From Runella salmonicolor (lineage in GTDB: Bacteria; Bacteroidota; Bacteroidia; Cytophagales; Spirosomataceae), in contig NZ_JAMZEL010000003.1 of NCBI RefSeq assembly GCF_024158025.1, forward strand, positions 434,001-498,000: a stretch of 64,000 bases of DNA, in the 5' to 3' direction. A program made the translations under genes and the position numbers. Below, piece after piece: positions 17,366 through 26,225 of the stretch. The stretch's first letter is position 1. Each line of letters starts with the position of its first letter. The notes below the pieces were generated by a model that saw only the letters and a program-made list of their open reading frames with translations, had not been told where the DNA came from and searched no databases.

Positions 17366-17449
17366 TGTTTTAGTAAAATTGTAGCTTTTTCCAGCGGACG
17401 GCTTATCGGCCTTCATTCAAAAAAGCGAGTTTATCAGAAAAATTGCCCG

Positions 17450-17480
17450 CAAAAGTACTGTTTTCTACGGATAAATGCAA
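17450..17480 (-). promoter_or_regulatory. Bacteroidota-type promoter of rplS
   Basis: On the minus strand, TACTTTTG (complement of 17450-17457) fits TAnnTTTG. TTGC at 17477-17480 lies 19 nt upstream, at the -33 position. The predicted start is near 17443. Confidence 0.5.
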
Positions 17481-17583
17481 TCGAAATGCAGGAGTTTTTA
17501 GCTTTAGTGAATGTTTTTTTTCCTGAATTGTTATCATACAAACGCAGGAAGCACTTTTTAGGCTAGATAATCGGCCACTTGTG

Positions 17584-17591
17584 TATCTTTG
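17584..17591 (+). promoter_or_regulatory. Bacteroidota-type -7 element of metF
   Basis: TATCTTTG matches TAnnTTTG and lies 21 nt before the metF ATG. The -33 box is weak: only a T-rich patch near 17555 is seen. Confidence 0.45.
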
Positions 17592-17612
17592 CTTTCCAAA
17601 TGAACAGCACGC

Positions 17613-18572
17613 ATGACCAAAATTACCGACTACATTCAGCAGGCCAACGGAAAAACTTTGTTTTCACTGGAAGTTATTCCACCACTTAAAGGGAGCAGTA
17701 TCAAGGAGTTGTTGGCCAATATTGAGCCATTGATGGATTTTAAACCTCCATTTATTGATGTTACCTACCACCGGGAAGAGTACATCGAACAGATGCTCCC
17801 CGACGGGACCGTAAAACACATCGTAACGCGCAAACGTCCTGGAACTTTGGGAATTTGCAGTTCAATCATGCACAAATTTGGCGTGGATGCGGTTCCTCAC
17901 GTACTATGTGGTGGATTTTCGCGGGAAGAAACCGAAGATTTTTTGATGGATTTACACTATTTGGGCATTGATAATGTGTTGGTTTTGCGCGGAGATCCCG
18001 CCAAGCCTTACAAGACCTTTAAACCCAAAACAAACGGCCACGAGTACGCCAGTCAATTGGTGGAGCAAGTAGCCAACATGAACAAAGGCCAATACCTGCA
18101 CGAAGGTGTAGAAGCACTGGCACCGACCGATTTTTGCATTGGGGTAGCGGCGTATCCTGAAAAACACTTTGAAGCGGTTGATTTCGATGCTGATTTTGAG
18201 TATTTAAAACAAAAAATTGCGCTGGGAGCCGATTATATCGTTACGCAGATGTTTTTTGATAACAGCAAATATTTTGAGTTTGTAAAGCGCTGCCGGGAAG
18301 CGGGCATTACGGTTCCGATTATTCCGGGTTTAAAGCCGCTTTCAACCAAAAAACAACTGAGCGTTTTGCCTCGTATCTTTTACCTACACATGCCCGACGA
18401 TTTTGTCAAAGCAGTGGAAGTTTGTGAAAACGATGCGCAAGCCAAACAGGTAGGAATTGAATGGTGTACGCAGCAGTGCAAAGAATTGATGGCTTTTGGC
18501 GTGCCTGTACTGCACTTTTATACGATGGGTAAGTCTGAAAATATTTACAAAATAGCGTCTCAGTTGTATTAA
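17613..18572 (+). CDS. metF: Methylenetetrahydrofolate reductase
   Basis: Cytosolic flavoenzyme that reduces 5,10-methylene-THF to 5-methyl-THF, the methyl donor for methionine synthesis. The 319-residue TIM-barrel protein has FSLEVIPPLKGSS near the start (the catalytic Glu region), DVTYHREE, NVLVLRGDPAKP for flavin/folate binding, ALGADYIVTQMFFD and IPIIPGLKPLS. It has its own promoter-like -7 element and a strong terminator. metY lies far away in the same window, so the methionine genes are not clustered. Confidence 0.96.
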   Translation: MTKITDYIQQANGKTLFSLEVIPPLKGSSIKELLANIEPLMDFKPPFIDVTYHREEYIEQMLPDGTVKHIVTRKRPGTLGICSSIMHKFGVDAVPHVLCGGFSREETEDFLMDLHYLGIDNVLVLRGDPAKPYKTFKPKTNGHEYASQLVEQVANMNKGQYLHEGVEALAPTDFCIGVAAYPEKHFEAVDFDADFEYLKQKIALGADYIVTQMFFDNSKYFEFVKRCREAGITVPIIPGLKPLSTKKQLSVLPRIFYLHMPDDFVKAVEVCENDAQAKQVGIEWCTQQCKELMAFGVPVLHFYTMGKSENIYKIASQLY

Positions 18573-18586
18573 TCTGAACGCAGAGA

Positions 18587-18623
18587 AACGAAAAAAGCCG
18601 CTCATTGAGCGGCTTTTTTCGTT
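18587..18623. terminator. Bidirectional intrinsic terminator, metF and small secreted protein
   Basis: Nearly perfect 18-nt arms (18587-18604 and 18606-18623) have GC-rich centres GCCGCTCA/TGAGCGGC flanked by A6 and T6. It lies between two convergent genes and can act in both directions. Confidence 0.9.
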
Positions 18624-18637
18624 TTGTTAGGTGTTGA

Positions 18638-18964
18638 TTACTTATCGCCAGTACGACGAATCTCAACTTTTACTTCTGCCTTTGGGGCAATCACGGTGTC
18701 AGTTGTTTTTTTGGCAATCACCGTTTTTTCGTCAATGCTGATTTTGGTGTCTACCGTTGCATCCATGGTTGGCAGTAGAGAAATCAGGCGCTGATCGTTA
18801 AGTGAAAAAACGGGGGCCGTTGGTGTATACGTATCTTGCGTTGGCAAAGAAGCCAACAATTCTACAATCTGATTTTGTGTGCGGATGCTCTTTCCATCTT
18901 GAGCTACGGCAATATGTCCAAGTGATAAAACACTTAAAGCGGCGGTGATGATGAACGTTTTCAT
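18638..18964 (-). CDS. Small secreted protein of unknown function
   Basis: Unrecognised protein of 108 residues. A clear signal peptide (MKTFIITAALSVLSLGHIAVAQ) ends near residue 22. The mature part is short, rich in Thr, Val and charged residues, and ends in a repetitive TVIAKKTTDTVIAPKAEVKVEIRR segment that is probably extended. No catalytic motif is visible. Upstream lies a 445-bp AT-rich intergenic stretch. Confidence 0.65.
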   Translation of the reverse strand: MKTFIITAALSVLSLGHIAVAQDGKSIRTQNQIVELLASLPTQDTYTPTAPVFSLNDQRLISLLPTMDATVDTKISIDEKTVIAKKTTDTVIAPKAEVKVEIRRTGDK

Positions 18965-19409
18965 AATGGGTACTTTGTTTTAATTTAACGATTTAGCATT
19001 TGCTATTGGCTGTTATTCCTTTTTTGACACTGCAAAGGTGCAGGGTTCTGTCGACTTCGAAAAGTGAAATTGGATGAGTGGGGGTTTTTTAGTGATGAAT
19101 GGCACAAAAAATGCCATTAAACCAAAATATATTCTGTTTTTATCTGTTTGTTGGTATATTATAAACAAAAAGTTATATATAAAATACGTTTTGTTATATA
19201 TTAAACAAAATTATATTTTGTTTATAATTTGTTGAAATATGATAATGATACATTCTAACTTCCTGTTTTCTTACCAATAGAGTTTAAGTTATTTTATTGT
19301 ACTATTTTTATTGCTTTTTGTAAAAATCATTGTTATTGAGATACTTATTGTTATTTTCACAGTCATAAGTGCTGTTATTCTATTCTTCCCTCTTTAACCT
19401 CTTATTTCT
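18965..19409. other. AT-rich intergenic region with nested palindromes
   Basis: No gene is seen in this 445-bp stretch between divergent genes. A small hairpin with AATGGCA/TGCCATT arms lies at 19098-19118. From 19158 to 19228 there are two overlapping AT-only inverted repeats built on AAACAAAA boxes, listed separately. Confidence 0.6.
19158..19228. repeat. Nested inverted repeats built on AAACAAAA boxes
   Basis: The outer arms 19158-19170 and 19216-19228 are a perfect 13-bp inverted repeat with core ATAAACAAAA. The inner arms 19202-19211 and 19215-19224 form a perfect 10-bp palindrome with a 3-nt spacer. About four AAACAAAA-like boxes occur in 70 bp, a possible operator for a neighbouring gene. 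Confidence 0.55.
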
Positions 19410-20303
19410 ATGGCTTCAAGTGTCAAAACGCTTGCGTGGATTTTGCTCATTGGCTGGATGGGCGGGTCCACTTACTGGCACATTTGCAAAATCAAAATGT
19501 TATGTGACGGTCCTCCCGAAGTAAGTACCGCTACGCCCGCTGGTTATTCTGTCCCTGCCCTCAGTATAGTGGATGGAAACAATCTTAGTTTATCTTCGGC
19601 GATGAATTTTGGCTTTAAAAAGTCGATGCCCGAGCCTAATTATGCCAATGTTAAAAAAGAGTTGGATTCATTGGCGGCTTACCTAAAAGTAAATTCTGGC
19701 CGAAAACTGACAATTACTGGGCTTTATTCTTCTGTGGAACAAAATACCACCTCCTTCCCTGATTTAGGCTTAGCGCGCGCGGATGCCCTGAAACAGTATT
19801 TGGTACAGGCGGGAGTGCCAGGAAGTCAGTTGGTGACTGCAAGTAAATTGATTGACTTAACCTTCAGCGCCGACGACTCTACGCACGGGATGGAGTTTGG
19901 GTTTGACAGTTTGATGATTCCAAAAACGGAAGAGGCCCTTGCCGCGGCGGAGAAATACGAAAATGTATTCAAAACCATGGATTTGTACTTCAAAACCGCC
20001 AAAGCGGACTATATCAAAACGCCCGAGAATGAGAAATTTATCGAAGAAGCAATCAAATACCTAGCGGCCAATAAGGATAAAAAACTTGCCTTAACGGGTC
20101 ATACCGACAACGACGGTACGGATGAAACAAACCTGAAGCTTTCTAAAATCCGGGCAGGCAGTGTGAAGGCATTATTGATGAAAAGAGGGATTTCAGAAGC
20201 CCAGTTGGTGACTGATGCCAAAGGCGAGTCGCAACCAAAAGCCTCCAACGACACTCCTGAGGGCCGTAAAGCCAACCGTCGGGTAAGTATTATTGTGCAA
20301 TAA
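19410..20303 (+). CDS. OmpA family protein with two OmpA-like modules
   Basis: Envelope protein of 297 residues, probably attached by an N-terminal hydrophobic segment (TLAWILLIGWMGGSTYW) and facing the periplasm. The C-terminal module is a standard peptidoglycan-binding OmpA domain: ALTGHTDNDGTDETNLKLS, then AKGESQPKASNDTPEGRKANRRV. The preceding module, about residues 50-160, has the same layout (LTITGLYSSVEQN, LGLARADALKQYLVQAGV) but has lost the TD and NRRV peptidoglycan contacts, so it is a degenerate copy. The two following genes share a membrane-anchored layout and may be cotranscribed. Confidence 0.85.
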   Translation: MASSVKTLAWILLIGWMGGSTYWHICKIKMLCDGPPEVSTATPAGYSVPALSIVDGNNLSLSSAMNFGFKKSMPEPNYANVKKELDSLAAYLKVNSGRKLTITGLYSSVEQNTTSFPDLGLARADALKQYLVQAGVPGSQLVTASKLIDLTFSADDSTHGMEFGFDSLMIPKTEEALAAAEKYENVFKTMDLYFKTAKADYIKTPENEKFIEEAIKYLAANKDKKLALTGHTDNDGTDETNLKLSKIRAGSVKALLMKRGISEAQLVTDAKGESQPKASNDTPEGRKANRRVSIIVQ

Positions 20304-20336
20304 ATTTGTCAATTCGGTAAAACTCCTATTTATATT

Positions 20337-20858
20337 ATGTACTCACATTTTAATCCGTTTGCTTCGGGAGATGCCTGGTGGCAACATATATTGATGCTGG
20401 TGATAGCGGCTGTATTGGGTTACATCATTGGCTATATTTCGGCAAAAAGTAAGGCCGATAGTTTACGGGCAGAATTGCAGGCGCTCGAAATCGATATTGA
20501 TGAATGTCAACAGAGCAAAAAGGAAGTAGGCGCGGTTACTCCGCCGGTCGCAAAGGCGGCGGCTGTTGTAGCTCCCCTTCCTGCGCCCGTTGTGGTCACT
20601 ACGCCCGATGATTTGAAAGTCGTGGAAGGGATTGGGCCGAAAATTGAGAAATTGCTCAATCAAGAAGGTATTTTGACATTTGCTCAGTTGGCGAAAACCT
20701 CGCCAGAGCGAATCAAAGAAATCTTGGTGGCTGCTGGGCCCCGTTATCAAATGCACAACCCCGCCACGTGGCCTGAACAATCGGCACTAGCCCGCGACGG
20801 CCAATGGGACGCGCTCAAAACATGGCAGGATGAGCTCAACAAAGGCCGTACACATTAA
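20337..20858 (+). CDS. Membrane-anchored helix-hairpin-helix protein, tandem copy 1
   Basis: The 173-residue protein has one N-terminal membrane helix (ILMLVIAAVLGYIIGYI), a short coiled coil with SLRAELQALEIDIDECQQSKK, and an Ala/Pro/Val-rich linker. The C-terminal helix-hairpin-helix-like domain begins DDLKVVEGIGPKIEKLLNQEG and continues FAQLAKTSPERIKEILVAAG. Such domains bind DNA or proteins non-specifically. The job of a membrane-tethered one is unknown. It is a paralogue of the next gene and lies 33 nt after the OmpA-like gene. Confidence 0.75.
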   Translation: MYSHFNPFASGDAWWQHILMLVIAAVLGYIIGYISAKSKADSLRAELQALEIDIDECQQSKKEVGAVTPPVAKAAAVVAPLPAPVVVTTPDDLKVVEGIGPKIEKLLNQEGILTFAQLAKTSPERIKEILVAAGPRYQMHNPATWPEQSALARDGQWDALKTWQDELNKGRTH

Positions 20859-20888
20859 TGGTTTTACCCTCAAAATAGATTAATCACC

Positions 20889-21422
20889 ATGATTATACTA
20901 CAAGCTACTCCCATAAGTCAGAACTTTTGGATTGCAGGATTGGAAGCCCTCGCCCTGTTGGCCTTGGCGGCTTATATTGGCTGGTGGATTGCCCGCCGTA
21001 CTTTTGCGGTTGAGTTGGCCAGTTTGGAAGCCGACGTTCATACCCGTCATAAAGAACTCAATGATTGCCACAAGAGTAAGTTGGCAGCCTCAACGCCTGC
21101 TCCCGGCCGAATTCCTGAGCCTGTTCAACCAGAAAGTCTTAGAGTGATGCCCGTAATTCCGAGTGAACCCGACGATTTGGAAATCATTGAGGGCATTGGA
21201 CCCAAAATCGAGGAGTTGCTCAATCAGAAAGGGATTTTGACGTTTGCGCAGTTGGCCCAAAAGCCCGCCGAATCTATCAAGGAAATACTCAATGCGGCGG
21301 GGCCGCGTTTTCAGATTCACGACCCTACTACTTGGCCAGAACAAGCTTCTTTGGCCCGTGATGGGAAATGGGATGAACTCAAAAAATGGCAAGATGAGTT
21401 GAATAAAGGCAGATTGGATTGA
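20889..21422 (+). CDS. Membrane-anchored helix-hairpin-helix protein, tandem copy 2
   Basis: Paralogue of the preceding gene, 177 residues, with the same order: membrane helix (LALLALAAYIGWWIARR), short coiled coil (ASLEADVHTRHKELNDCHKSK), Pro-rich linker, then DDLEIIEGIGPKIEELLNQKG and FAQLAQKPAESIKEILNAAGPRF. The C-terminal tails WQDELNKGR are almost identical, while the membrane helices differ, as expected after tandem duplication. A strong terminator follows at 21434. Confidence 0.75.
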   Translation: MIILQATPISQNFWIAGLEALALLALAAYIGWWIARRTFAVELASLEADVHTRHKELNDCHKSKLAASTPAPGRIPEPVQPESLRVMPVIPSEPDDLEIIEGIGPKIEELLNQKGILTFAQLAQKPAESIKEILNAAGPRFQIHDPTTWPEQASLARDGKWDELKKWQDELNKGRLD

Positions 21423-21433
21423 GGTCATTTATT

Positions 21434-21468
21434 AATCAAAAAGCCCCGATTTTCGGGGCTTTTTGATT
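21434..21468. terminator. Bidirectional intrinsic terminator
   Basis: The perfect 16-bp arms at 21434-21449 and 21453-21468 share a GCCCCGA/TCGGGGC core and end in A5 and T5. It separates the convergent HHH-protein and enolase-superfamily genes. Confidence 0.92.
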
Positions 21469-21480
21469 GAAGTAGAGGGC

Positions 21481-22755
21481 TTATTCAAAGAAAGGAACTC
21501 CTTTTGGGGCGTATTTACGCATACCCTCTTCGTTGATTTCCACACCGACCCCTGGTTTTTCAGAAAGCGGAATGTACCCGTCTTTCACCATTGGTCCGTC
21601 AAACGTAACGATTTCTTTGAACATCGGTTCTTCGTGGAAATAAATCTGCCACTCCAAAATCAAAAAATTAGGCACCGAAGCGCATACGTGGCTTGAAGCC
21701 ATCGCCCCCAAATACGAAGCCACCATGTGAGGGGCAAAGGGCACGTAGTATAAGTTGGCGAGGTTGGCTATGCGCTGGCCTTCACCTAGCCCGCCGGCTT
21801 TTTGGAGGTCGGGCATCACTACGTCTACCGCCCCCAATTCCAACAGTTTTCGGAAGCCGTGCGCTAAATAGTGGTTCTCTCCCGCACAAATGGGCGTTTG
21901 GGTAGAGTCCCGGACGGTCTTATAGGCTTCGGGGTTTTCGGCGGGAAAGGGCTCTTCCAAAAACAATAATTTCAGCGGTTCCATCATCTTAGCTACGCGC
22001 TTGCCAGTGGTGGTGTCGTAGCGTCCGTGCATGTCCACACAAATGTCGATTTTGGGCCCGACGGCTTCCCGCACGGCGGCAATTTGGTTGTACATTCGTT
22101 CCAATTCTCCATTGCTTGCGGTCCAGTTGTAAGCGTCGTATTTGTTGGGGTCATTGCGCTCGTCAATGTCGTATTTTACAGCGGTAAAGCCCATTTTTAC
22201 GGCGGCTTTGGCGCTTTCGGCAAAGGCGGCAGGGCCTGTTTGGGTGGTTCTGTACGCACCAGTATCGCAATAAACGCGGATTTTGTCCCGAAATTTTCCG
22301 CCCAATAACTGGTACACGGGCATTCCGAGCGCTTTGCCAGCCAAATCCCACAGGGCAGACTCGACCGCCGACAAAACCGCAATGTACATCCCCGCCTGCG
22401 CTCCTTCAAAAAAACCAGCCCGGCGCACATCTTCAAACAAGCGGTGTACATTGAGCGGATTTTTTCCCTTGATACGCTCGCCCATCATTTTGACCAGATG
22501 GTAAGTGCCGGGCGTTGCATCCACGCCTTCACCGCAACCGTGAATGCCCTGATTGGTATAAATTTTAACAAATAAACTGTGCCCGTTACGGATAAATCCA
22601 CATTTAATATCGGTGATTTTTAAATCAGAAGGGGCAGAAGATTGGGGCGTGCGTTGGAGTGCAGTTTCAAGTCCTTGGCCATAACTGCTGAGGGTTGAAA
22701 GCCCCAAAGCGGTAGTAATGGCACTTTTGGTTAAAAAGTCGCGGCGGGAGGTCAT
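21481..22755 (-). CDS. Mandelate racemase/muconate lactonizing enzyme family protein, galactonate-dehydratase-like
   Basis: Enolase-superfamily enzyme, probably a sugar-acid dehydratase, 424 residues. It begins with a twin-arginine-type signal (TSRRDFLTKSAITTALG), so it is likely exported folded. The metal ligands are visible in ICVDMHGRYD, LFLEEPFPAE and ICAGENHY, and the general-base His is in FAPHMVASYLG. DLQKAGGLGEG follows the third ligand. It lies 45 nt downstream of an RraA-like gene in the same unit, which suggests aldonate or related acid catabolism. The exact substrate is not readable. Confidence 0.85.
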   Translation of the reverse strand: MTSRRDFLTKSAITTALGLSTLSSYGQGLETALQRTPQSSAPSDLKITDIKCGFIRNGHSLFVKIYTNQGIHGCGEGVDATPGTYHLVKMMGERIKGKNPLNVHRLFEDVRRAGFFEGAQAGMYIAVLSAVESALWDLAGKALGMPVYQLLGGKFRDKIRVYCDTGAYRTTQTGPAAFAESAKAAVKMGFTAVKYDIDERNDPNKYDAYNWTASNGELERMYNQIAAVREAVGPKIDICVDMHGRYDTTTGKRVAKMMEPLKLLFLEEPFPAENPEAYKTVRDSTQTPICAGENHYLAHGFRKLLELGAVDVVMPDLQKAGGLGEGQRIANLANLYYVPFAPHMVASYLGAMASSHVCASVPNFLILEWQIYFHEEPMFKEIVTFDGPMVKDGYIPLSEKPGVGVEINEEGMRKYAPKGVPFFE

Positions 22756-22799
22756 TGGATTGTTGAAAGGTTAAAAATGGAAGGAAAAGGATTAACAAT

Positions 22800-23744
22800 T
22801 TACCAAGTACGATTTTTCAAATATTCTTGAATTTGTTCTTTCGGTACAGGAAGCTCATTGATGTGTGAATTGAGCCATTTCGAAAAATCTTTTTCAATCT
22901 CGTCCGACCAGCGATTGTCGATTTGGCCCGCTGTGTATTTCTGCTCGCGGAGCCGTTCGTGGCCAAACATATCCCGCAGGCGCACGATTTCTGAAGTTGT
23001 TACTACCTTTTCGGCCAAATGCGGCGGAATAAACGTAACGGCCCCGTCGCGGCCCAGCACTACGTCGCCGGGCATAACCATTACCTTGCCAATGCGCGTG
23101 GGGTGATTAATGCCCACCAAGGTAGTATTCAGTTCGCCGTCAGGATTGTTGAGGTGGTGCGAAGGGTGATAAGTGCGGAAGAAAGAGGTAAAGCCACCGA
23201 TTTCTTTCAGACCCGCAATGTCGCGAATGGCGCCTTCGTACACGATGCCGTTGCCCGTTTTGGCGTAGATAGAATTCCCTAAATTATCGCCGATGGTGGG
23301 GCCATTTTCGTGCGCTCCGAATTGGTCCACCACGTACACATCACCTTTGACGAGCAGGTCAATTGGCCATGAATTCTGCGACTTGATACGCCCGTCTTTT
23401 TCGTGTCCTTTTTTATCAATCACGCGGTGAACGTCTGGCCGCCCGGGCATAAACGTTGCGGTCAAGGCCCGGCCCACCAGCACGCTGTCGGGGTTGATGC
23501 ATTGCCAGCCTTCGGCATATTGAAATTTGTAATTTGCCCCTTTCATCACCGCCCATGCTTCTTCGTGGGTGACGAGCCTCATGCGTTTGAGGAGTGCATC
23601 GGAGACTTTTGGGCGACCGTCGGCGAAGCGTTCTCCTTTCCATTCGGGGGTCAGAAAAAGGAGTTCTTCTTTAGAAATTTGTTGGGCAAACAGGGGTAAG
23701 GCGAGTCCCCCCCATAGAATAGCGGAGAAAAAGAGTGATTTCAC
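22800..23744 (-). CDS. RraA family protein with signal peptide
   Basis: Member of the RraA/HMG-aldolase fold family. Many members act as metal-dependent aldolases or decarboxylases rather than RNase regulators. The 314-residue protein has a signal peptide (MKSLFFSAILWGGLALPLFA), unlike classical RraA. The core shows VYVVDQFGAHENGPTIGDNLG, GIVYEGAIRDIAGLKEIG and PGDVVLGRDGAVTFIPPHLAE, matching the GDN and GxxRD active-site blocks. It precedes the enolase-superfamily gene, suggesting that the two process a sugar acid in the periplasm. Confidence 0.85.
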   Translation of the reverse strand: MKSLFFSAILWGGLALPLFAQQISKEELLFLTPEWKGERFADGRPKVSDALLKRMRLVTHEEAWAVMKGANYKFQYAEGWQCINPDSVLVGRALTATFMPGRPDVHRVIDKKGHEKDGRIKSQNSWPIDLLVKGDVYVVDQFGAHENGPTIGDNLGNSIYAKTGNGIVYEGAIRDIAGLKEIGGFTSFFRTYHPSHHLNNPDGELNTTLVGINHPTRIGKVMVMPGDVVLGRDGAVTFIPPHLAEKVVTTSEIVRLRDMFGHERLREQKYTAGQIDNRWSDEIEKDFSKWLNSHINELPVPKEQIQEYLKNRTW

Positions 23745-23856
23745 AAGATACTAAGTTGAGGATGAAAGGTTTTACTTTAAAAGCCGATGCTCCTCAAAAC
23801 TTACTTTTGCGCTATTTTTTCTATTAATGTTTCTGTTTTACGGGTTAAAATTAACC

Positions 23857-24996
23857 CTATTTCGCCGAAGGTTTTATTCCATAACTGCGCAATTCGTCGC
23901 GTATTTTTTTGACCCAACTAGCCTGCATTCCTTGGTTGATTCCGTGGTTGGTTTCGTCGTCGTATTGCTGCTGAAGCTGCGTATGAAGCCGAAAATATTC
24001 CAGATACTGATATTGAATCTCGCTACTAAAGTCTTCGACCGAAAATGTCATGCTTTGTACTTTTCTTTTGAAGCGCTCCGCTATGATGCGAGTCACGTCA
24101 AAATGAAGCTGTTCGTGGTCGAGAACGTAGTCGTTTTTGGAATCGGGCCGAACCCACGAGATGGTTTTGTCAATCCAAACTTTGGTCCGAACCCGCAGTT
24201 CTACGGTGCGATTTTTGACGGAGGAGCGAGCCTCAAATCCGAAACTTGTAAACACCTGCGCCGCCCAACGGTTAAACACACTGGGAGCACCCTGAAAATC
24301 CAACCATGTAAGCGGGCGATTGGGGTTATAATACACCAGTGAGTCGGCTTTGGCGGGCGCGATAAGGCTATCATCCTCGATAATGACGGTTACACTTTTC
24401 GCAAAAATATCGGATACGTTCACGCTTTGGGCGTACCATTTGATGAACCCCTTCAATTCATTTTCCAATAACCGCCTGATTTGGGGCTCAATAATATCCT
24501 CGGGCGCAATCCCGCTGCGGGTGTAGGTCGTGGTGGCATTGCCGCCGGTAAGGAAGACTCGTTTTCCGTCACGGTATGTTTCAAAGCCCAGATTCATTTT
24601 GATTTTTCCAGTTACTTTGGCGGGAGGGAGCAGGGTTTCACTTACTTGTAATTCTTTGATTACAAGAACAATGGGTGTTAGTGAGTCGGTGTTGGCGGGG
24701 TTGAAGTGCCGCCTTAAAAACTTGTCGATGGCGGGAGCCGTTCCACCCTGAAGCACGGCGGTTAGGGGCTGGGGCTTACTCCAAACCGTCCCGATATTGG
24801 TAGTGATGGGGCGGCTGTCAATGACTTCGACGATAAAAAAACCTTTGGGCTGTACGTTGAGCCTTTCGGGTTTGAGGGTGATGGTTTGGGTCTGCGAGAA
24901 ACACGGCGTTTTGAGGGCGTATTGCATGATAAAAAACAACAAAACCCATGCGATACTACGCTGTATACCTTTCTTATTTGTTACTTTGTCTTTCAT
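23857..24996 (-). CDS. DUF922 domain-containing protein, putative metal-binding exported protein
   Basis: Unknown function, 379 residues. The N-terminus has a hydrophobic segment WVLLFFIMQYAL followed by CFSQ, a likely signal peptide. The C-terminal part (residues about 245-370) has the DUF922 pattern: PLTWLDFQGAP, then DHEQLHFDVTRIIAERF, a zincin-like HExxHF motif. The middle reads like a beta-rich domain (TGKIKMNLGFETYRDGKRVFLTGG is interrupted by strands). It is divergent from the dCMP deaminase gene across 53 bp. Protease activity is conceivable but not shown. Confidence 0.72.
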   Translation of the reverse strand: MKDKVTNKKGIQRSIAWVLLFFIMQYALKTPCFSQTQTITLKPERLNVQPKGFFIVEVIDSRPITTNIGTVWSKPQPLTAVLQGGTAPAIDKFLRRHFNPANTDSLTPIVLVIKELQVSETLLPPAKVTGKIKMNLGFETYRDGKRVFLTGGNATTTYTRSGIAPEDIIEPQIRRLLENELKGFIKWYAQSVNVSDIFAKSVTVIIEDDSLIAPAKADSLVYYNPNRPLTWLDFQGAPSVFNRWAAQVFTSFGFEARSSVKNRTVELRVRTKVWIDKTISWVRPDSKNDYVLDHEQLHFDVTRIIAERFKRKVQSMTFSVEDFSSEIQYQYLEYFRLHTQLQQQYDDETNHGINQGMQASWVKKIRDELRSYGIKPSAK

Positions 24997-25049
24997 TACG
25001 TACGAATTACAACGAATACACGGCACTTTTAAACTCACTTTTCAAGAAA

Positions 25050-25544
25050 ATGCGTCCTGCTTTTGACGATATATTTATGGAATTGGCCCAAAATCTGGCG
25101 CGGCGATCGCATTGCATCAAAGCGCAGGTAGGGTCTGTCCTCACCAAAGATACGCGGATTATTTCAATCGGTTATAATGGCCCTCCGTCGGGAACCCATA
25201 ATTGTGATGAAGAATTTCCAGGTGTCGGTTGTCCACGAGATTCAAAAGGAAGTTGTTCTTTGGCCTTACATGCGGAGCAAAATGCCATTTTGTACGCGGT
25301 CAAAAATGGCGCAAATCTGGAAGGAACCACGCTGTATGTAACACTTTCGCCCTGTATCGCCTGCGCTCGGGTGATTTTTACGATGAAAATCAAGCGGGTT
25401 ATTTATCTAAATTCTTACGCTGAATACAAAGGCATCGGTATTGATGAAGGAGTAGAGTTTTTGCGCAAGTTTGGGGTGGAAGTAGATCGGTACATTCCGA
25501 AAGAGAATGTTGAAAGTCAATTGTCTATTGACCATTTAAAATAA
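25050..25544 (+). CDS. dCMP deaminase family protein
   Basis: Cytosolic zinc enzyme that deaminates dCMP to dUMP for thymidylate synthesis. The 164-residue protein has the zinc site HAEQNAI with SPCIACA further on, the dCMP-deaminase-specific GYNGPPSGTHNCDE, and a second Cys-rich segment CPRDSKGSC that binds an extra zinc in the family. The start MRPAFDDIFMELA at 25050 is chosen because it matches the family. The frame continues upstream to 24948 only through the divergent DUF922 region. Confidence 0.93.
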   Translation: MRPAFDDIFMELAQNLARRSHCIKAQVGSVLTKDTRIISIGYNGPPSGTHNCDEEFPGVGCPRDSKGSCSLALHAEQNAILYAVKNGANLEGTTLYVTLSPCIACARVIFTMKIKRVIYLNSYAEYKGIGIDEGVEFLRKFGVEVDRYIPKENVESQLSIDHLK

Positions 25545-25602
25545 CATTTTCTGCGCTTTTTCTGACAAAACCCAATCGATCATTCGTAATTGAACTTCGC
25601 CA

Positions 25603-26199
25603 ATGAACTACCTTGCCCATTTTTATTTGTCTTTTGAGCAGGAACCATTAATCATTGGCAATTTACTGGGCGATTTTGCCCGTGGCCGTCTTGACCACCC
25701 GCGCAATGACCGATACAATTCGTCTATCAAGCAAGGTATTTTGTTGCACCGCCAGATTGATTCATTTACTGATTCTCATCCTTTGGGTCAGGCCTGCCGT
25801 CAGGCATTGCCCGACCATTTTGGCAAATACAAAGGCGTGATTACGGATATGTATTTTGATTATTTTCTGGCAAAACACTTTGCCGATTACCATCATTTAT
25901 CACTAAAACACTTTACGACGTATGTGTACGGGGTGTTGGAAAAACACCGTTCGGTCTTGCCACAGGAAGCGTTCGGGTTGGTAGATTCGATGATTAAGTA
26001 CGATTGGTTGTACAATTATCAGTTTCTGGAAGGCATGAATCGGTCGTTTGGTGGAATGTCGCGGCGATACCCGTTTTTGGCGGGTATTGAGCGGGCAGGA
26101 GCGGAGCTGTTTGAAAATGAAGCCCTCTATGAGCCGTATTTTCGCGCGTTTTTTCCTGATTTAATCAGCAGCTGCAAAGATTTTCTTTCGTACGATTAG
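25603..26199 (+). CDS. Acyl carrier protein phosphodiesterase (AcpH-like)
   Basis: Likely removes the 4'-phosphopantetheine group from acyl carrier protein. The 198-residue all-helical protein begins MNYLAHFYLS and has the family metal/active-site blocks IIGNLLGDFARG, GILLHRQIDSFTDSHP, KGVITDMYFDYFLAKHF and SFGGMSRRYP. The length is normal for AcpH. It lies 58 nt after the dCMP deaminase gene, same strand. Confidence 0.88.
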   Translation: MNYLAHFYLSFEQEPLIIGNLLGDFARGRLDHPRNDRYNSSIKQGILLHRQIDSFTDSHPLGQACRQALPDHFGKYKGVITDMYFDYFLAKHFADYHHLSLKHFTTYVYGVLEKHRSVLPQEAFGLVDSMIKYDWLYNYQFLEGMNRSFGGMSRRYPFLAGIERAGAELFENEALYEPYFRAFFPDLISSCKDFLSYD

Positions 26200-26225
26200 A
26201 TGAAATTTATCTAACTACTTTAACC

